Positions 17,367-26,029 of a stretch of DNA of 64,000 nucleotides are shown here, piece by piece; position 1 is the stretch's first letter, and the number at the start of each line of letters is the position of its first letter. Source of the stretch: Bacteroidota bacterium. GTDB taxonomy: Bacteria > Bacteroidota > Ignavibacteria > Ignavibacteriales > Melioribacteraceae. The position numbers were made by a program, and so were the translations under genes. Below the pieces are notes generated by a model, which was given only the letters and a program-made list of their open reading frames with translations, was not told where the DNA came from and did no database searches. The stretch is from the NCBI GenBank assembly GCA_023397505.1, contig JAEWUC010000008.1, forward strand, positions 1-64,000, read 5' to 3'.

Positions 17367-17543
17367 TCATCTGCCCTTAACCAAATTTCTCTTCTCGATT
17401 TCATGTAGCAATTTTTCGGGTATGGGTCGGCAAGCACAATTTTTAACATGTTCCAAATGCCATTTTATTCTTTGATCTAAGGTTGCTTTTTCAGGCATTT
17501 TGTTTTTAAGATGCCAATCGGCATTTAATTTTGGTATTTTCAT
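17367..17543 (-). CDS. 58-residue small protein with CxC motif
   Basis: A short frame from ATG 17543 with a perfect-looking GGAG site 10 bases upstream to TGA at 17367. The peptide includes KMPEKATLDQRIKWHLEHVK followed by NCACRPIPEKL. I recall similar short proteins of unknown function in related genomes (P-[ST]-LxxRxxWHxxHxxxCxCRxxP), but have not searched. The Cys-x-Cys and two His residues suggest metal binding. It follows the HEAT-like gene by 23 bases, so it is the third gene of an operon from 18809. Too short for usual gene-calling cut-offs. Confidence 0.75.
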   Translation of the reverse strand: MKIPKLNADWHLKNKMPEKATLDQRIKWHLEHVKNCACRPIPEKLLHEIEKRNLVKGR

Positions 17544-17566
17544 TTATTTATCTCCTTCATAAAACA

Positions 17567-18127
17567 TCAGTTCTGCCCGGCTAATATTTTTTGCAACACC
17601 TTTTTTAGCTTTATATCACTCTCGTCTTCTATTAACGATTGAACCGCGGTCGCCGCTTTTTTATCGCCGGTTAATTTGTTAATCTTTATCAAACTGTCAA
17701 TTATATCCTGCTTTATAAGATTAGCGTGCGTTTTATGATGAATATTTTCTGAATAAGATTGCTCAAGATGCGAAATAATTTTCCCGGTCAATCTTTTATT
17801 CGCGATTGCAATTTTCCATGCATTTTGAATACACTGCCGCGCTGTAATAAATTTTTCGTCTTCAAAGTGGTTTAAGTATTCGTCAATTATTTTTTCTAAC
17901 CTATTTTCGTAATCACTTTTTGCAAGATTTGCTAGAAGAGTCAACCCAATGCTTCTTTGAAAAGAATTATTGGAATTTGTTTTTTCAACAAGAAGAAACC
18001 ATTTGTCGTAAATCCATTTTACTTTTTTTTCGGTAATCTCGCATAGTTTTTTGAAAGAAGGAAAACGAATTTTATCGTTTTTATCCGATAGGTTAATAAA
18101 CAGCTGATCAATTTCATTAATTGTCAT
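17567..18127 (-). CDS. HEAT/ARM-like helical repeat protein, unknown function
   Basis: 186 residues, all predicted helical, with repeat-like helix pairs (DKIRFPSFKKLCEITEKKVKWIY, QRSIGLTLLANLAKSDYENRL, ARQCIQNAWKIAIANKRL, AATAVQSLIEDESDIKLKKVLQ). No catalytic motif. Start ATG 18127 is 7 bases after the DUF2461 stop. The repeat fold usually binds proteins. A related helical protein is encoded nearby at 18886-19386. Confidence 0.65.
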   Translation of the reverse strand: MTINEIDQLFINLSDKNDKIRFPSFKKLCEITEKKVKWIYDKWFLLVEKTNSNNSFQRSIGLTLLANLAKSDYENRLEKIIDEYLNHFEDEKFITARQCIQNAWKIAIANKRLTGKIISHLEQSYSENIHHKTHANLIKQDIIDSLIKINKLTGDKKAATAVQSLIEDESDIKLKKVLQKILAGQN

Positions 18128-18134
18128 ATCTATC

Positions 18135-18809
18135 TCAAAACATATTATTTAAAAGCCATTTGTGAATAGGAAGCATATCCTTAAATTTTTTTGTAAAGAA
18201 TTTTACCTGGTCTGCGTTAAATATTTCATCATAGTTTGAGCTTTCGTAAAAAGCATAAAGCCCGTTATATTTTAGAAGATCGGCGTATTTATAGTCCTTG
18301 TTAAAACCGCGCGGCACCTGTTTAAAATGCGTTGCGTTAATCTTATAACCTTTCTTCTTTAGTTTGTTAAGAATTTTTGTCAATTCTTTTGCATTGCTTT
18401 CATTACAGATTATCTCGCGATATTTCTTAATTTGTTCCGGAGTAAACATGTACATGCCGAGTCCGCAAAAAAATAATTTCGGTTCAATGCCGATATAAAA
18501 TCCAGAGCATTCCATTTTTTTAGCCGGGCCTTCCCACAGAAAAATTCCGAGATTAGTTTTATATGGTGCCTTGTTTTTACTGAAACGAACATCGCGGTGC
18601 AGCCTGAAAATGGATTTATCCACAGACGGGATTGCTTGAATATCCGGGGCAATCTCACGCAAAGCATCGCCTATTACCATAATAAAAACCCTTGCCGGTT
18701 CCATTACGTTTTGTTCAAGTTCATCGCGGTGGACTTCGAACCATTCTTTATTATTGTTCTTTTCCAGACGCGCAAAATATTTAACTGTATCTTTTGTGAA
18801 GAAGGACAT
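18135..18809 (-). CDS. DUF2461 (TIGR02453) family protein
   Basis: 224 residues spanning the whole family: FFTKDTVKYFARLEKNNNKEWFEVHRDEL at the N-terminus, SIFRLHRDVRFSKNKAPYKTNLG in the middle, and SGFYIGIEPK. ATG 18809 has a GAGG site. The biochemical function of DUF2461 is unknown. It leads a three-gene unit with the HEAT-like protein and the 58-residue CxC protein. Confidence 0.85.
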   Translation of the reverse strand: MSFFTKDTVKYFARLEKNNNKEWFEVHRDELEQNVMEPARVFIMVIGDALREIAPDIQAIPSVDKSIFRLHRDVRFSKNKAPYKTNLGIFLWEGPAKKMECSGFYIGIEPKLFFCGLGMYMFTPEQIKKYREIICNESNAKELTKILNKLKKKGYKINATHFKQVPRGFNKDYKYADLLKYNGLYAFYESSNYDEIFNADQVKFFTKKFKDMLPIHKWLLNNMF

Positions 18810-18885
18810 AAAGCCTCATTATAATTTCTTTAATCTCTCGGCTAAATTTAACAAATATTAAAATTCAGATGAATGTTTACCCTGA

Positions 18886-19386
18886 CTATAATTTTTTAGT
18901 CGCCTTTAAAATTGATTTTCTTACACCAGGAGATAATGTCTTAAAGTATTGGTCTTGTGTAATAAAGTTTACTTCGCTCGAAAGTTCAGGATATTTTTCG
19001 GCCATTTTTTGTACGAACTTTAAAGCAGTAAACCTTACCGAGGGTTGTTTATTTATACTTTCCCAAATTGTCATACATTTATCGAACAGAATACCTTCAT
19101 GTTCCTTTTTCAAATCCATATTCAAAAGAATTTTAAGCAATTCTCTTTGATGACCGTCGTTTGCACATAATAATGCATTTATAATTTTCTGTGCATGTTT
19201 TCGAATCCTCGAGTCGTTGTATTCCATGCAGCTCCACAATAACGAAGCTGCCCGCCATGAAAACGGTTGTTCACCGTTTACAGCTAAACTAACTGCGTGT
19301 TCAAAATCTTCGGGATGATTCCTCAAATATGAAATCATCCCATCCTTAGTGGTGCTAATTAAAATATTTTCAAGTGTGGTTTCCAT
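18886..19386 (-). CDS. HEAT-like helical repeat protein
   Basis: 166 residues, helical, with HEAT-like segments (WRAASLLWSCMEYNDSRIRKHAQKIINALL, RELLKILLNMDL, SVRFTALKFVQKMAEKYPEL). ATG 19386, with AGGTAG upstream. The motif SWRAASLLWSC resembles repeats that bind protein partners. Probably a distant relative of 17567-18127, which is read on the same strand. No specific function can be assigned. Confidence 0.65.
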   Translation of the reverse strand: METTLENILISTTKDGMISYLRNHPEDFEHAVSLAVNGEQPFSWRAASLLWSCMEYNDSRIRKHAQKIINALLCANDGHQRELLKILLNMDLKKEHEGILFDKCMTIWESINKQPSVRFTALKFVQKMAEKYPELSSEVNFITQDQYFKTLSPGVRKSILKATKKL

Positions 19387-19464
19387 AAAAAATCTACCTG
19401 AAAAGATTATTCCGTAAAATACATAGTAAGGGGCATTTGATATTTAAGTATTATGATTTCAACT

Positions 19465-19992
19465 TTAAATTTTGCTCAATGTAAATTCAATCCAATCTTC
19501 TTTCACATTAAATTGATAATTGAAGCCGACCCCCTCGGAAAGTGTTTGGACAAATCTATTGTAAAATTTATAACAGTCATCTTCCGTAACTCTGCCGATG
19601 CCTCTTGCCGCCTTGATATTATTTATACCGAATAAAGTCATTCTACCACGAACAATCGAGCCGGTCGACTCATTTATTTCCATAACGAAATAATTATCTG
19701 TTTGCTGAACACGATTCATAATATCAATCATCTCAAAGGGTTTTCGTCCTTTCATAAATTGATAAGCGGGAATAACCATTTTAGCAGAATGTTCTGCAAA
19801 CTCTTCGGGAGTTTTTCCTAAAGATTTTGCGTATGAAATTCCCATAATCATGTACGACATTGAATTTGAAACTGCTGCATCAAGTTTTTCTTCGACGGTC
19901 AATTTTCTTAATTCATCTTTTGCCAATTCTTTTCCTTGTGCCAGGGTTATGCCGGAAAGAATTAGCAGAAAAATTATTAATAATTTTTTCAT
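19465..19992 (-). CDS. Secreted protein of unknown function
   Basis: 175 residues from ATG 19992, which has an AGAGAAG site; a longer frame starting at 20112 passes through a repeat remnant and is rejected. Signal peptide ends TLAQ. The mature part is mixed helix/strand with no motif I can name: EEKLDAAVSNSMSYMIMG, ESTGSIVRGRMTLFG, CYKFYNRFVQTLSEGVGFNYQF. Transcribed alone. Confidence 0.6.
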   Translation of the reverse strand: MKKLLIIFLLILSGITLAQGKELAKDELRKLTVEEKLDAAVSNSMSYMIMGISYAKSLGKTPEEFAEHSAKMVIPAYQFMKGRKPFEMIDIMNRVQQTDNYFVMEINESTGSIVRGRMTLFGINNIKAARGIGRVTEDDCYKFYNRFVQTLSEGVGFNYQFNVKEDWIEFTLSKI

Positions 19993-20029
19993 AATACTTC
20001 TCTCTTCATTTAAATACATATTTTTTATA

Positions 20030-20125
20030 AATCTCTGTGTCTTTGTGCCTAAACGGTTTATTTTAAAAATCTTAACAACAGAGACCACGCCAAAATAATG
20101 GCGGGCAAGCACAAAGTCACAGTTA
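20030..20125. repeat. Remnant resembling widespread 'cacagagacacagag' dispersed repeats
   Basis: TCTCTGTGTCTTTGTGCCT (20032-20050) and, further on, ACAGAGACCACGCC and GCACAAAGTCACAG (ends at 20122) in opposite orientation. I recall near-identical short sequences scattered in many unrelated bacterial genomes. Here they lie in a non-coding gap upstream of the secreted protein gene. Function unknown. Confidence 0.45.
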
Positions 20126-20156
20126 AATTAGCTGACATTAGGATACTTTATATGAA

Positions 20157-20396
20157 TTATTTTTTAGCCCAGGCAGGCATAGCGTTCATGTAGCTTTCTG
20201 CACGTTTCATAAAATCAACACCTTCTTTTTTATCGGCATATGATTTCAGCCATTCGGCAATTCCTGCTTGAATAACAGCCTTCGGTTTTAACTCGCCTTT
20301 TTCATCAACGCAGTACCCGCAGCATCCTTTTGCTGTTTCTTTTGCGATGTTACCGTCTAAAATAATTCCGCACGATTGACAAAACTTCATTTCCAT
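20157..20396 (-). CDS. Putative zinc-ribbon protein
   Basis: 79 residues from ATG 20396 (GGAG site seven bases upstream). The N-terminus has a zinc ribbon: KFCQSCGIILDG, then KGCCGYCVDEKGEL, four or five cysteines in CxxC pairs. The rest is helical with an ending in YMNAMPAWAKK. Such short proteins often accompany transcription regulators; here the WYL regulator gene ends 38 bases upstream on the same strand. Function not established. Confidence 0.75.
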   Translation of the reverse strand: MEMKFCQSCGIILDGNIAKETAKGCCGYCVDEKGELKPKAVIQAGIAEWLKSYADKKEGVDFMKRAESYMNAMPAWAKK

Positions 20397-20434
20397 TGTG
20401 TATCTCCTTTGTTTAATTGACACACAAACATATT

Positions 20435-21388
20435 TCAGCTTTGTGACAACTGTATGTCAGCATTATAAATCGAACAAATTTTTTGTGCTTTTTCCCTGGT
20501 TTTATCCCGGATGTTTGGCGGACCAACAACTTCAACAAGTTCGCCGAAACTTAATATCGTAGCAAAAACCCATTCGTCTTCCGGAAAGGAAACGGAAACA
20601 ATCATACCCCCGTCCGATGTGAACTTAACAACACTTTCTTCAAAATATTCTTCAACTCGTATTCTTGCTTCGGGTTTGAATTTTAAAACAATCTCAATCG
20701 TGTTCGGCGGATTATCCTGCTGCATAAAATATTCTTTGTATAAAACATTTTTCCGTTCGAATTTTTGATTTGTAATTTCGAGTGCGTCCATTCTTGAAAG
20801 CCGGAACAACCGGAAGTCGTTCCTTATTTTACAATAACCGAAAAGATACCACGCATAACCTTTGAATATCATTGTCATCGGTTCTACGGTTCTTTGAATA
20901 GTTTCACCGCGCATGTTGCGGTATAAAAATTTTACAACATCACAATCCGATATTGCTGTTTGAAGTTTCTTTAAATACTCTCTCGATTTTTCTTTGAATC
21001 CCCAAGGAGTGATGTCGATACTTACTTCTTCAAAATGTTTGTTGATATTCGGAATTTTATCCCGCGGGACAATGCTTAAAATTTTTTCCGCAATGTTGTC
21101 AAGATCGTTATCGCCGAGTGATTTACTTACTCCTTTCAACGCAGTAATTATCGAAGTCATATCATCGATAGAAAGAACTTGGCGGTCTAGCCGGTAATTT
21201 TCTATAATGCCGAACCCGCCGCTGCTGCCCGCGTGCGAAACAATTGGTACTCCCGCCATATTTATTGCTTCAATGTCGCGATAAATTGTCCGCACGGAAA
21301 CATCGAAACGTTCCGCTAATTTTTTCGCACTGATTTTATCGCGGTTTAAAAGCAGTACAATTATTCCAAGCATTCTATCTATACGCAT
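20435..21388 (-). CDS. YafY-type transcriptional regulator (HTH-11 + WYL)
   Basis: 317 residues from ATG 21388. An N-terminal winged helix (RMLGIIVLLLNRDKISAKKLAERFDVSVRTIYRDIEAINMAGVPI) is followed by a WYL domain (KFLYRNMRGETIQRTVEPMTMIFKGYAWYLFGYC, FRLFRLSRM) and a WCX-like tail (VSFPEDEWVFATILSFGELVEVV). WYL domains sense ligands, often nucleic acids or nucleotides. The target is unknown; the neighbouring zinc-ribbon gene is probably in the same transcript. Confidence 0.9.
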   Translation of the reverse strand: MRIDRMLGIIVLLLNRDKISAKKLAERFDVSVRTIYRDIEAINMAGVPIVSHAGSSGGFGIIENYRLDRQVLSIDDMTSIITALKGVSKSLGDNDLDNIAEKILSIVPRDKIPNINKHFEEVSIDITPWGFKEKSREYLKKLQTAISDCDVVKFLYRNMRGETIQRTVEPMTMIFKGYAWYLFGYCKIRNDFRLFRLSRMDALEITNQKFERKNVLYKEYFMQQDNPPNTIEIVLKFKPEARIRVEEYFEESVVKFTSDGGMIVSVSFPEDEWVFATILSFGELVEVVGPPNIRDKTREKAQKICSIYNADIQLSQS

Positions 21389-21525
21389 CGTTACTGCCCT
21401 TGAAATTATTTTACAAAAAGATATGTGCAAATTTTGCACATACTTATTAAACTTATCTGAATTTTTGACAAGTTGTTTTTCAACACATATTTGAACCTTC
21501 TGGAATTTCCTGATAGTTCAAGAAT

Positions 21526-21948
21526 TTAATCACCCATCAAAGTAACAACTATCTTTCTTGCACCGCCGTAATTGCGGTGTTCACATAAATATATCCCCTG
21601 CCACATGCCGAGATTTAATCTTCCATTCGTAATTGGGACTGTAACGGAGCTTCCGAGAATAGATGCTTTTATATGTGAAGTCATATCATCTGTGCCTTCG
21701 AGAGTATGTTCGTAATATTTTGCATCTGATTCCGGTACCGCCCTGTTAAAATATGTTTCCATATCGGCACGCACCGAAGGGTCTGCGTTTTCATTTACAG
21801 TTAATGATGCCGATGTGTGTTTTATAAATATATGCGCCGTCCCGGCATTAATATTCTTGACTTCCGGAATCTGGGAGAGGATTTCACTTGTGATTAAATG
21901 AAATCCCCTCTGTTTTGGTTTCAACGATATTTCTTTTTGCACAATCAT
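21526..21948 (-). CDS. yjbQ: YjbQ family (secondary thiamine-phosphate synthase)
   Basis: 140 residues, the full-length UPF0047/YjbQ fold. The conserved HTSASLTVNENADPSVRADME block and the GTDDMTSHIKASILG and GRLNLGMWQGIYLCEHR blocks carry the His and Asp/Glu residues of the putative metal or active site. Family members have weak thiamine-phosphate synthase activity in E. coli complementation; the main role is unclear. Single gene. Confidence 0.92.
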   Translation of the reverse strand: MIVQKEISLKPKQRGFHLITSEILSQIPEVKNINAGTAHIFIKHTSASLTVNENADPSVRADMETYFNRAVPESDAKYYEHTLEGTDDMTSHIKASILGSSVTVPITNGRLNLGMWQGIYLCEHRNYGGARKIVVTLMGD

Positions 21949-22004
21949 TTGAATATTCGATATTCCTTAGAATGCAAATCTAATTCTTTGCTAAATAACT
22001 TATT

Positions 22005-23075
22005 TTATCTTTTGTTATTAAAAAATCGTTTTATTTCTTTGTTAATGTTTTTCCATTTCCGCTTTTCTTCAAGCTTGGCAAAAATATCTTGTTTTGTTTC
22101 AAGGTATTTAATTTCCTTTCGCATCTTAATGTAATTTTCATATTGTTGTTTGGAAATAGATCCGTTTTCCACCGCTTCAACAACTGCGCAATTAGTTTCG
22201 TGTGTGTGGGTGCAATCCTTGAATTTACATTTTAAAGCCAATTCTTCGAAGCCAGAAAATGTTTTGCTCAATCCTTCTTCGGCATCCCACAAACCGAACT
22301 CGCGCATTCCCGGTGTATCTATCAACAACCCGCCTTCCGGAAGTACAATTAATTCACGTTTCGTTGTTGTGTGCTTTCCTTTCGAAGTAGCATCACTCAT
22401 GGAATTTGTTTTTTGAATTTCTACGCCGGTAATCGTATTAATTAAAGACGATTTACCCACGCCTGAAGAGCCGACAAAAACGATTGTCTTTCCTAAGCAA
22501 AAATATTTTCTTAAACAATCGACTCCGCCGCCGGTTAATGCGCTTACATTAATTACATCCACGCCAGGTTGGACATTTTCTACCAATTGTTTTCTGTAAT
22601 CTGCATCGTCACAAATATCTGCTTTATTTAACACTGCAACCGGCAGTGCACCGCTCTGGTTTACCGCCGCAAGATATCTTTCCATTCTATTGATATTAAA
22701 ATTTTCATCAAGAGATTGAACAATAAAAACAACATCAATGTTTGCAGCAATTATTTGCTCTTCTGTTTTTTTATCCGCCGACTTACGCGAAATTTTTGTT
22801 TTCCTCGGAAGAACATTATGAATCACCGCTTTTGTATTGTTGTCAAATAACGAAACCGCAACCCAGTCGCCTACTTTCGGCAGTTCCGACGATGATTCCG
22901 AGTTGAAAAAAAGTTTACCCGAAATTTCGCCGCTCGCTTCGCCAAAAGAAGTATAAAGCAAATAATTTGTTTTGTTTTCTACTGCAACTCTTGCCGCAGA
23001 AAATTGTTGTTGAACATATTGCATAAAATTATTTTCAAAGAATTCATCCCAGCCGAGATAATTTAAGTTTTCCAA
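22005..23075 (-). CDS. rsgA: Ribosome small subunit-dependent GTPase RsgA
   Basis: 356 residues. The circularly permuted GTPase order is clear: an OB fold (about 25-95, GDWVAVSLFD), G4 (LNKADI), then G1 (GSSGVGKSSLIN), G2 region and G3 (DTPGMREF), and a C-terminal zinc knuckle (CKFKDCTHTHETNC). RsgA releases assembly factors from the 30S subunit late in maturation. Start is TTG at 23075 after an AAGGAG site. Confidence 0.95.
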   Translation of the reverse strand: MENLNYLGWDEFFENNFMQYVQQQFSAARVAVENKTNYLLYTSFGEASGEISGKLFFNSESSSELPKVGDWVAVSLFDNNTKAVIHNVLPRKTKISRKSADKKTEEQIIAANIDVVFIVQSLDENFNINRMERYLAAVNQSGALPVAVLNKADICDDADYRKQLVENVQPGVDVINVSALTGGGVDCLRKYFCLGKTIVFVGSSGVGKSSLINTITGVEIQKTNSMSDATSKGKHTTTKRELIVLPEGGLLIDTPGMREFGLWDAEEGLSKTFSGFEELALKCKFKDCTHTHETNCAVVEAVENGSISKQQYENYIKMRKEIKYLETKQDIFAKLEEKRKWKNINKEIKRFFNNKR

Positions 23076-23308
23076 TTTCTACTCCTTGTTATAGATTAAT
23101 GCTCGCCGCGAACAAATATAATTGTCCGCCGAAGCCAAATATTAAATTGGTTATAAATTGTTGAGCGCACTTATTCCTTGGTAATTATTTTACCCGGAAC
23201 AAGCTGCTAAGCAAGGATTGCAATCATCGAGCTGTTGTAATATGTTAGGTTGAATTTCTTTTTCATAAAACGTGGACGAAATATAGCAACTTTGAATTTA
23301 TTGAACAA

Positions 23309-24121
23309 TCATTTCCATTCAATATTTTCGAGTGTTCTTCCGGTTTTAATTATTCCTTTTCCTTCGTGTAGTAAATTTTGTCCGAACATTACTTTATTGT
23401 TTATTGTTCTGTAAGACGACAATGTTTGAAGCGGCTCTTTTCCTTTTATACCCGATTCTTGATCGATTGTTGTTACAACACACCGCGCGCAAGGTTTGAC
23501 GGGATAGAACACAACAGCGTCTATTTTAAAACTTTTCATTTTATCCTCATCGAACGGTCCGCCGCCTGTAAATACAAGATTCGGGCGGAAACGGTTCATC
23601 AATACCTTTTCGTCGAGCCGGGAATTTAAATCATCAAGCGACGACTGGCCAATAACCAAAAACGGGTAAGCATCTGCAAAACTTACCCTTTCGTTTTTTA
23701 ATGCATATTTTCTATCAACTAATCTTGTAGCTTCTTCGGGCATGTGAACAAGTCGACAATTAATCTTCAAAACTTCGCAGAACCATTCATCTGCTTCTTT
23801 GCTTATATACTCGGCATTCACGGTATCATCCCAAACAACAACATTGTCATGCCCGTTGTTATAATATTCTACCGGGATGGAAAAAGATAAATTAGAATTT
23901 TGTTTATGTATGAATTTTAAAAAATCATTTTTAATCTCAACAATAATCTGCGACATTTGCGGGTACATTCGTTGAGTAATGAATTTTCCATTTTCATCAA
24001 CAAGCATCCATCGCCGGTCGTATTTTAAGCCCCTGTCCGTAACTTCAGCTTCATTCAGACTTATTCCGCCCAATGATTTTACGGGATAAATATTTATCTC
24101 CGTTAAAACATAATTGGTCAT
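23309..24121 (-). CDS. MOSC-domain protein with MOSC N-terminal barrel
   Basis: 270 residues. The N-terminal beta-barrel (INIYPVKSLGGISLNEAEVTDRGLKYDRRWMLVDENG) is followed by the MOSC core with its conserved Cys (CARCVVTTIDQESG). Family members bind molybdenum cofactor and reduce N-hydroxylated compounds (mARC/YcbX type). It starts 3 bases after the phosphoesterase stop and the ribosome site lies in that gene's end. Confidence 0.88.
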   Translation of the reverse strand: MTNYVLTEINIYPVKSLGGISLNEAEVTDRGLKYDRRWMLVDENGKFITQRMYPQMSQIIVEIKNDFLKFIHKQNSNLSFSIPVEYYNNGHDNVVVWDDTVNAEYISKEADEWFCEVLKINCRLVHMPEEATRLVDRKYALKNERVSFADAYPFLVIGQSSLDDLNSRLDEKVLMNRFRPNLVFTGGGPFDEDKMKSFKIDAVVFYPVKPCARCVVTTIDQESGIKGKEPLQTLSSYRTINNKVMFGQNLLHEGKGIIKTGRTLENIEWK

Positions 24122-24124
24122 AAG

Positions 24125-25357
24125 CTATTTCCCCTTTAAAATAATTACCGTTACTTCCGGAGTTGAATTATATCGTAGCGGAACAAGCGACATACCGAGT
24201 CCGCGCGTTACAATCGCAAGCATATTATCAAATTGAAAATCGCCGCGTACATATTTAGTTTCAAAAAGTGTCGGCGATAAATTATAAAAAGGGAAGAAAA
24301 AAGTTAATTGCCCGCCGTGAGTGTGCCCAGCAAGAAAGAGATCATAATTTTTATTTCGAGCTTCATCGATTAAAAACCGCCTTGGCTGGTGCGTTAAAAA
24401 TATTTTTAAATCCGTCTGAAATTTTCCATTTGTAAGCGAATCAAGAAAATCATTATTAATTTTTTCAACATAGGTGTTTGTAACAAATGTAATCCCGATT
24501 TTTGTCGAATCAGCATTTATTATTCTCTTTTGATTATCCACCATTTCAACATTTTTAGACATCAGCGCCGAAGCAATCTCGCGCAGACTTCTTTTTGTAT
24601 CTTCTCTATAAGCCCAATTATCGTGATCGCCCACGCATGAATAAACACCGTACTTTGATTTAATCTTCCCCAAGTATTCAGCGCCCTGATTTATATATTT
24701 AGGCGTTGAAGTTATTATATCCCCGGCAACCAGAACAAGGTCGGGATTAACTTCATTAACTTTATTGATAAAACGTTCGAGCCGTGCGGGATTTGTGTAT
24801 TTATCTGCCTGCACATCTGAAATGAAAACAATTTTAAATTCCTCAAGTCGCGCAGGAAGATTTTCTTTTTCGAATTCAACAATTCTTGTAGAAACAGCGA
24901 AATAATCAAAAGCTATTCTCGCCGGGACATAAATCATAAACCCGAGTAACAGCGCAAACTGAATTTTATAAACCAATTTTTTTACAATCTCACGTTTGGA
25001 TTTATAAAGCGGGAATAAAATGATTCTCAAAATATCCATAGGTAAAAATAAAATTATACATTGAACGACATACGAAACAAAAATCCAAAACGGGAATTGA
25101 ATGAAAAGATCAAACAAAATATTATCCGGCGGAAACGACGGGCGTACACCGGAGACAGAATAGTATAAAAGAAACCCGATTCCAATAATGGCGTAAAGGT
25201 TGAAATAAAAAATAACTGATGCCGTAATGAGATTAACCTTTTTTGAATGTGTTTTTGGAAAAATATACTTTGCTGTTGAAATTCCCTTTCTAAAAAAATA
25301 AAATTCAACTATTACTATAATTAACAAAAGAATTGATAACCGAAGAACGAGACTCAT
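24125..25357 (-). CDS. Membrane-anchored metallophosphoesterase (YkuE-like)
   Basis: 410 residues. Four or five membrane segments in about 1-150 precede a calcineurin-like phosphoesterase domain. Metal motifs: FISDVQAD (Asp181, but Gln183 where His is usual), VAGDI (Asp213), VGDHDNW (Asp244 in place of Asn), FLTHQP and AGHTHGGQ. The two substitutions occur together, so this may be a subfamily with a different metal site. Such enzymes can cleave membrane phospholipid-linked substrates. Operon with the MOSC gene. Confidence 0.85.
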   Translation of the reverse strand: MSLVLRLSILLLIIVIVEFYFFRKGISTAKYIFPKTHSKKVNLITASVIFYFNLYAIIGIGFLLYYSVSGVRPSFPPDNILFDLFIQFPFWIFVSYVVQCIILFLPMDILRIILFPLYKSKREIVKKLVYKIQFALLLGFMIYVPARIAFDYFAVSTRIVEFEKENLPARLEEFKIVFISDVQADKYTNPARLERFINKVNEVNPDLVLVAGDIITSTPKYINQGAEYLGKIKSKYGVYSCVGDHDNWAYREDTKRSLREIASALMSKNVEMVDNQKRIINADSTKIGITFVTNTYVEKINNDFLDSLTNGKFQTDLKIFLTHQPRRFLIDEARNKNYDLFLAGHTHGGQLTFFFPFYNLSPTLFETKYVRGDFQFDNMLAIVTRGLGMSLVPLRYNSTPEVTVIILKGK

Positions 25358-25545
25358 TTTTATCCTTAATTATTGTCTAAGAATTTCATCAGCAATTTCC
25401 ATTCGACGTTTGCTAACTTCAGCAAAAACTTTTGTCTTCAACATTCATCATTCAAAAAAACACTTTTGTTATTTATTTCCCCGTAAAGAATATTTAAAAG
25501 AATTTCAGATGAAGAGGAACGGGCAGATTAACACTGATTGAAAAA

Positions 25546-25953
25546 TTATATAACTCCTTTTGATATCAAAAACGGGCTGTATTTTTTATCAGAGCCCAAA
25601 ATGTGTTTACCAAGCCAGTCTCTTAAGAAATACAAAACTTCTACGGTAATTATCATTTCGCCTTGATCAAACTTGGCTTTAAGATCCAATACTTCTTTTC
25701 TTAATTTGTCGTGTTCTAGTTTATGTGCGGCAGATTCAGGATAACCATGTTTTTTAAATAATTCTTCTTCGGTTTTAAAGTGATAATCGGTGTATGATAC
25801 AAGTTCCGTTAAAAGATTTCCGAGTATGTCTTTAGCTTTACCTTCTTTCATTGCATCGTAAAGCGCGTTAACCAAACCGACAAGTTTTTTATGTTGTTCA
25901 TCTATTATGTTTATGTTTACGCTAAGTTTTGCATCCCAATCAATAATCGGCAT
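25546..25953 (-). CDS. Bacteriohemerythrin (oxygen-binding diiron protein)
   Basis: 135 residues, a single hemerythrin domain. All iron ligands are in place: His21, His58, Glu62, His77, His81, His117 and Asp122. It binds O2 reversibly and may carry or sense oxygen in a microaerobic organism. ATG 25953 follows GGAGGGACA, one of the best ribosome sites in the window. Confidence 0.95.
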   Translation of the reverse strand: MPIIDWDAKLSVNINIIDEQHKKLVGLVNALYDAMKEGKAKDILGNLLTELVSYTDYHFKTEEELFKKHGYPESAAHKLEHDKLRKEVLDLKAKFDQGEMIITVEVLYFLRDWLGKHILGSDKKYSPFLISKGVI

Positions 25954-26029
25954 TGTCCCTCCGGATAGAATAATTTGTTTGTGAATTTTAGTTTATTAAA
26001 AATACTAAAAGAATGACCGCACAATAAAA

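Noticed and set aside
19993..20112. Longer N-terminus for the secreted protein at 19465.
   Set aside because: It is encoded by a repeat remnant; ATG 19992 gives a proper signal peptide and ribosome site.
23076..23308. Short Cys-containing frame in the gap before rsgA.
   Set aside because: Stops after a few codons in each frame, with no ribosome site.
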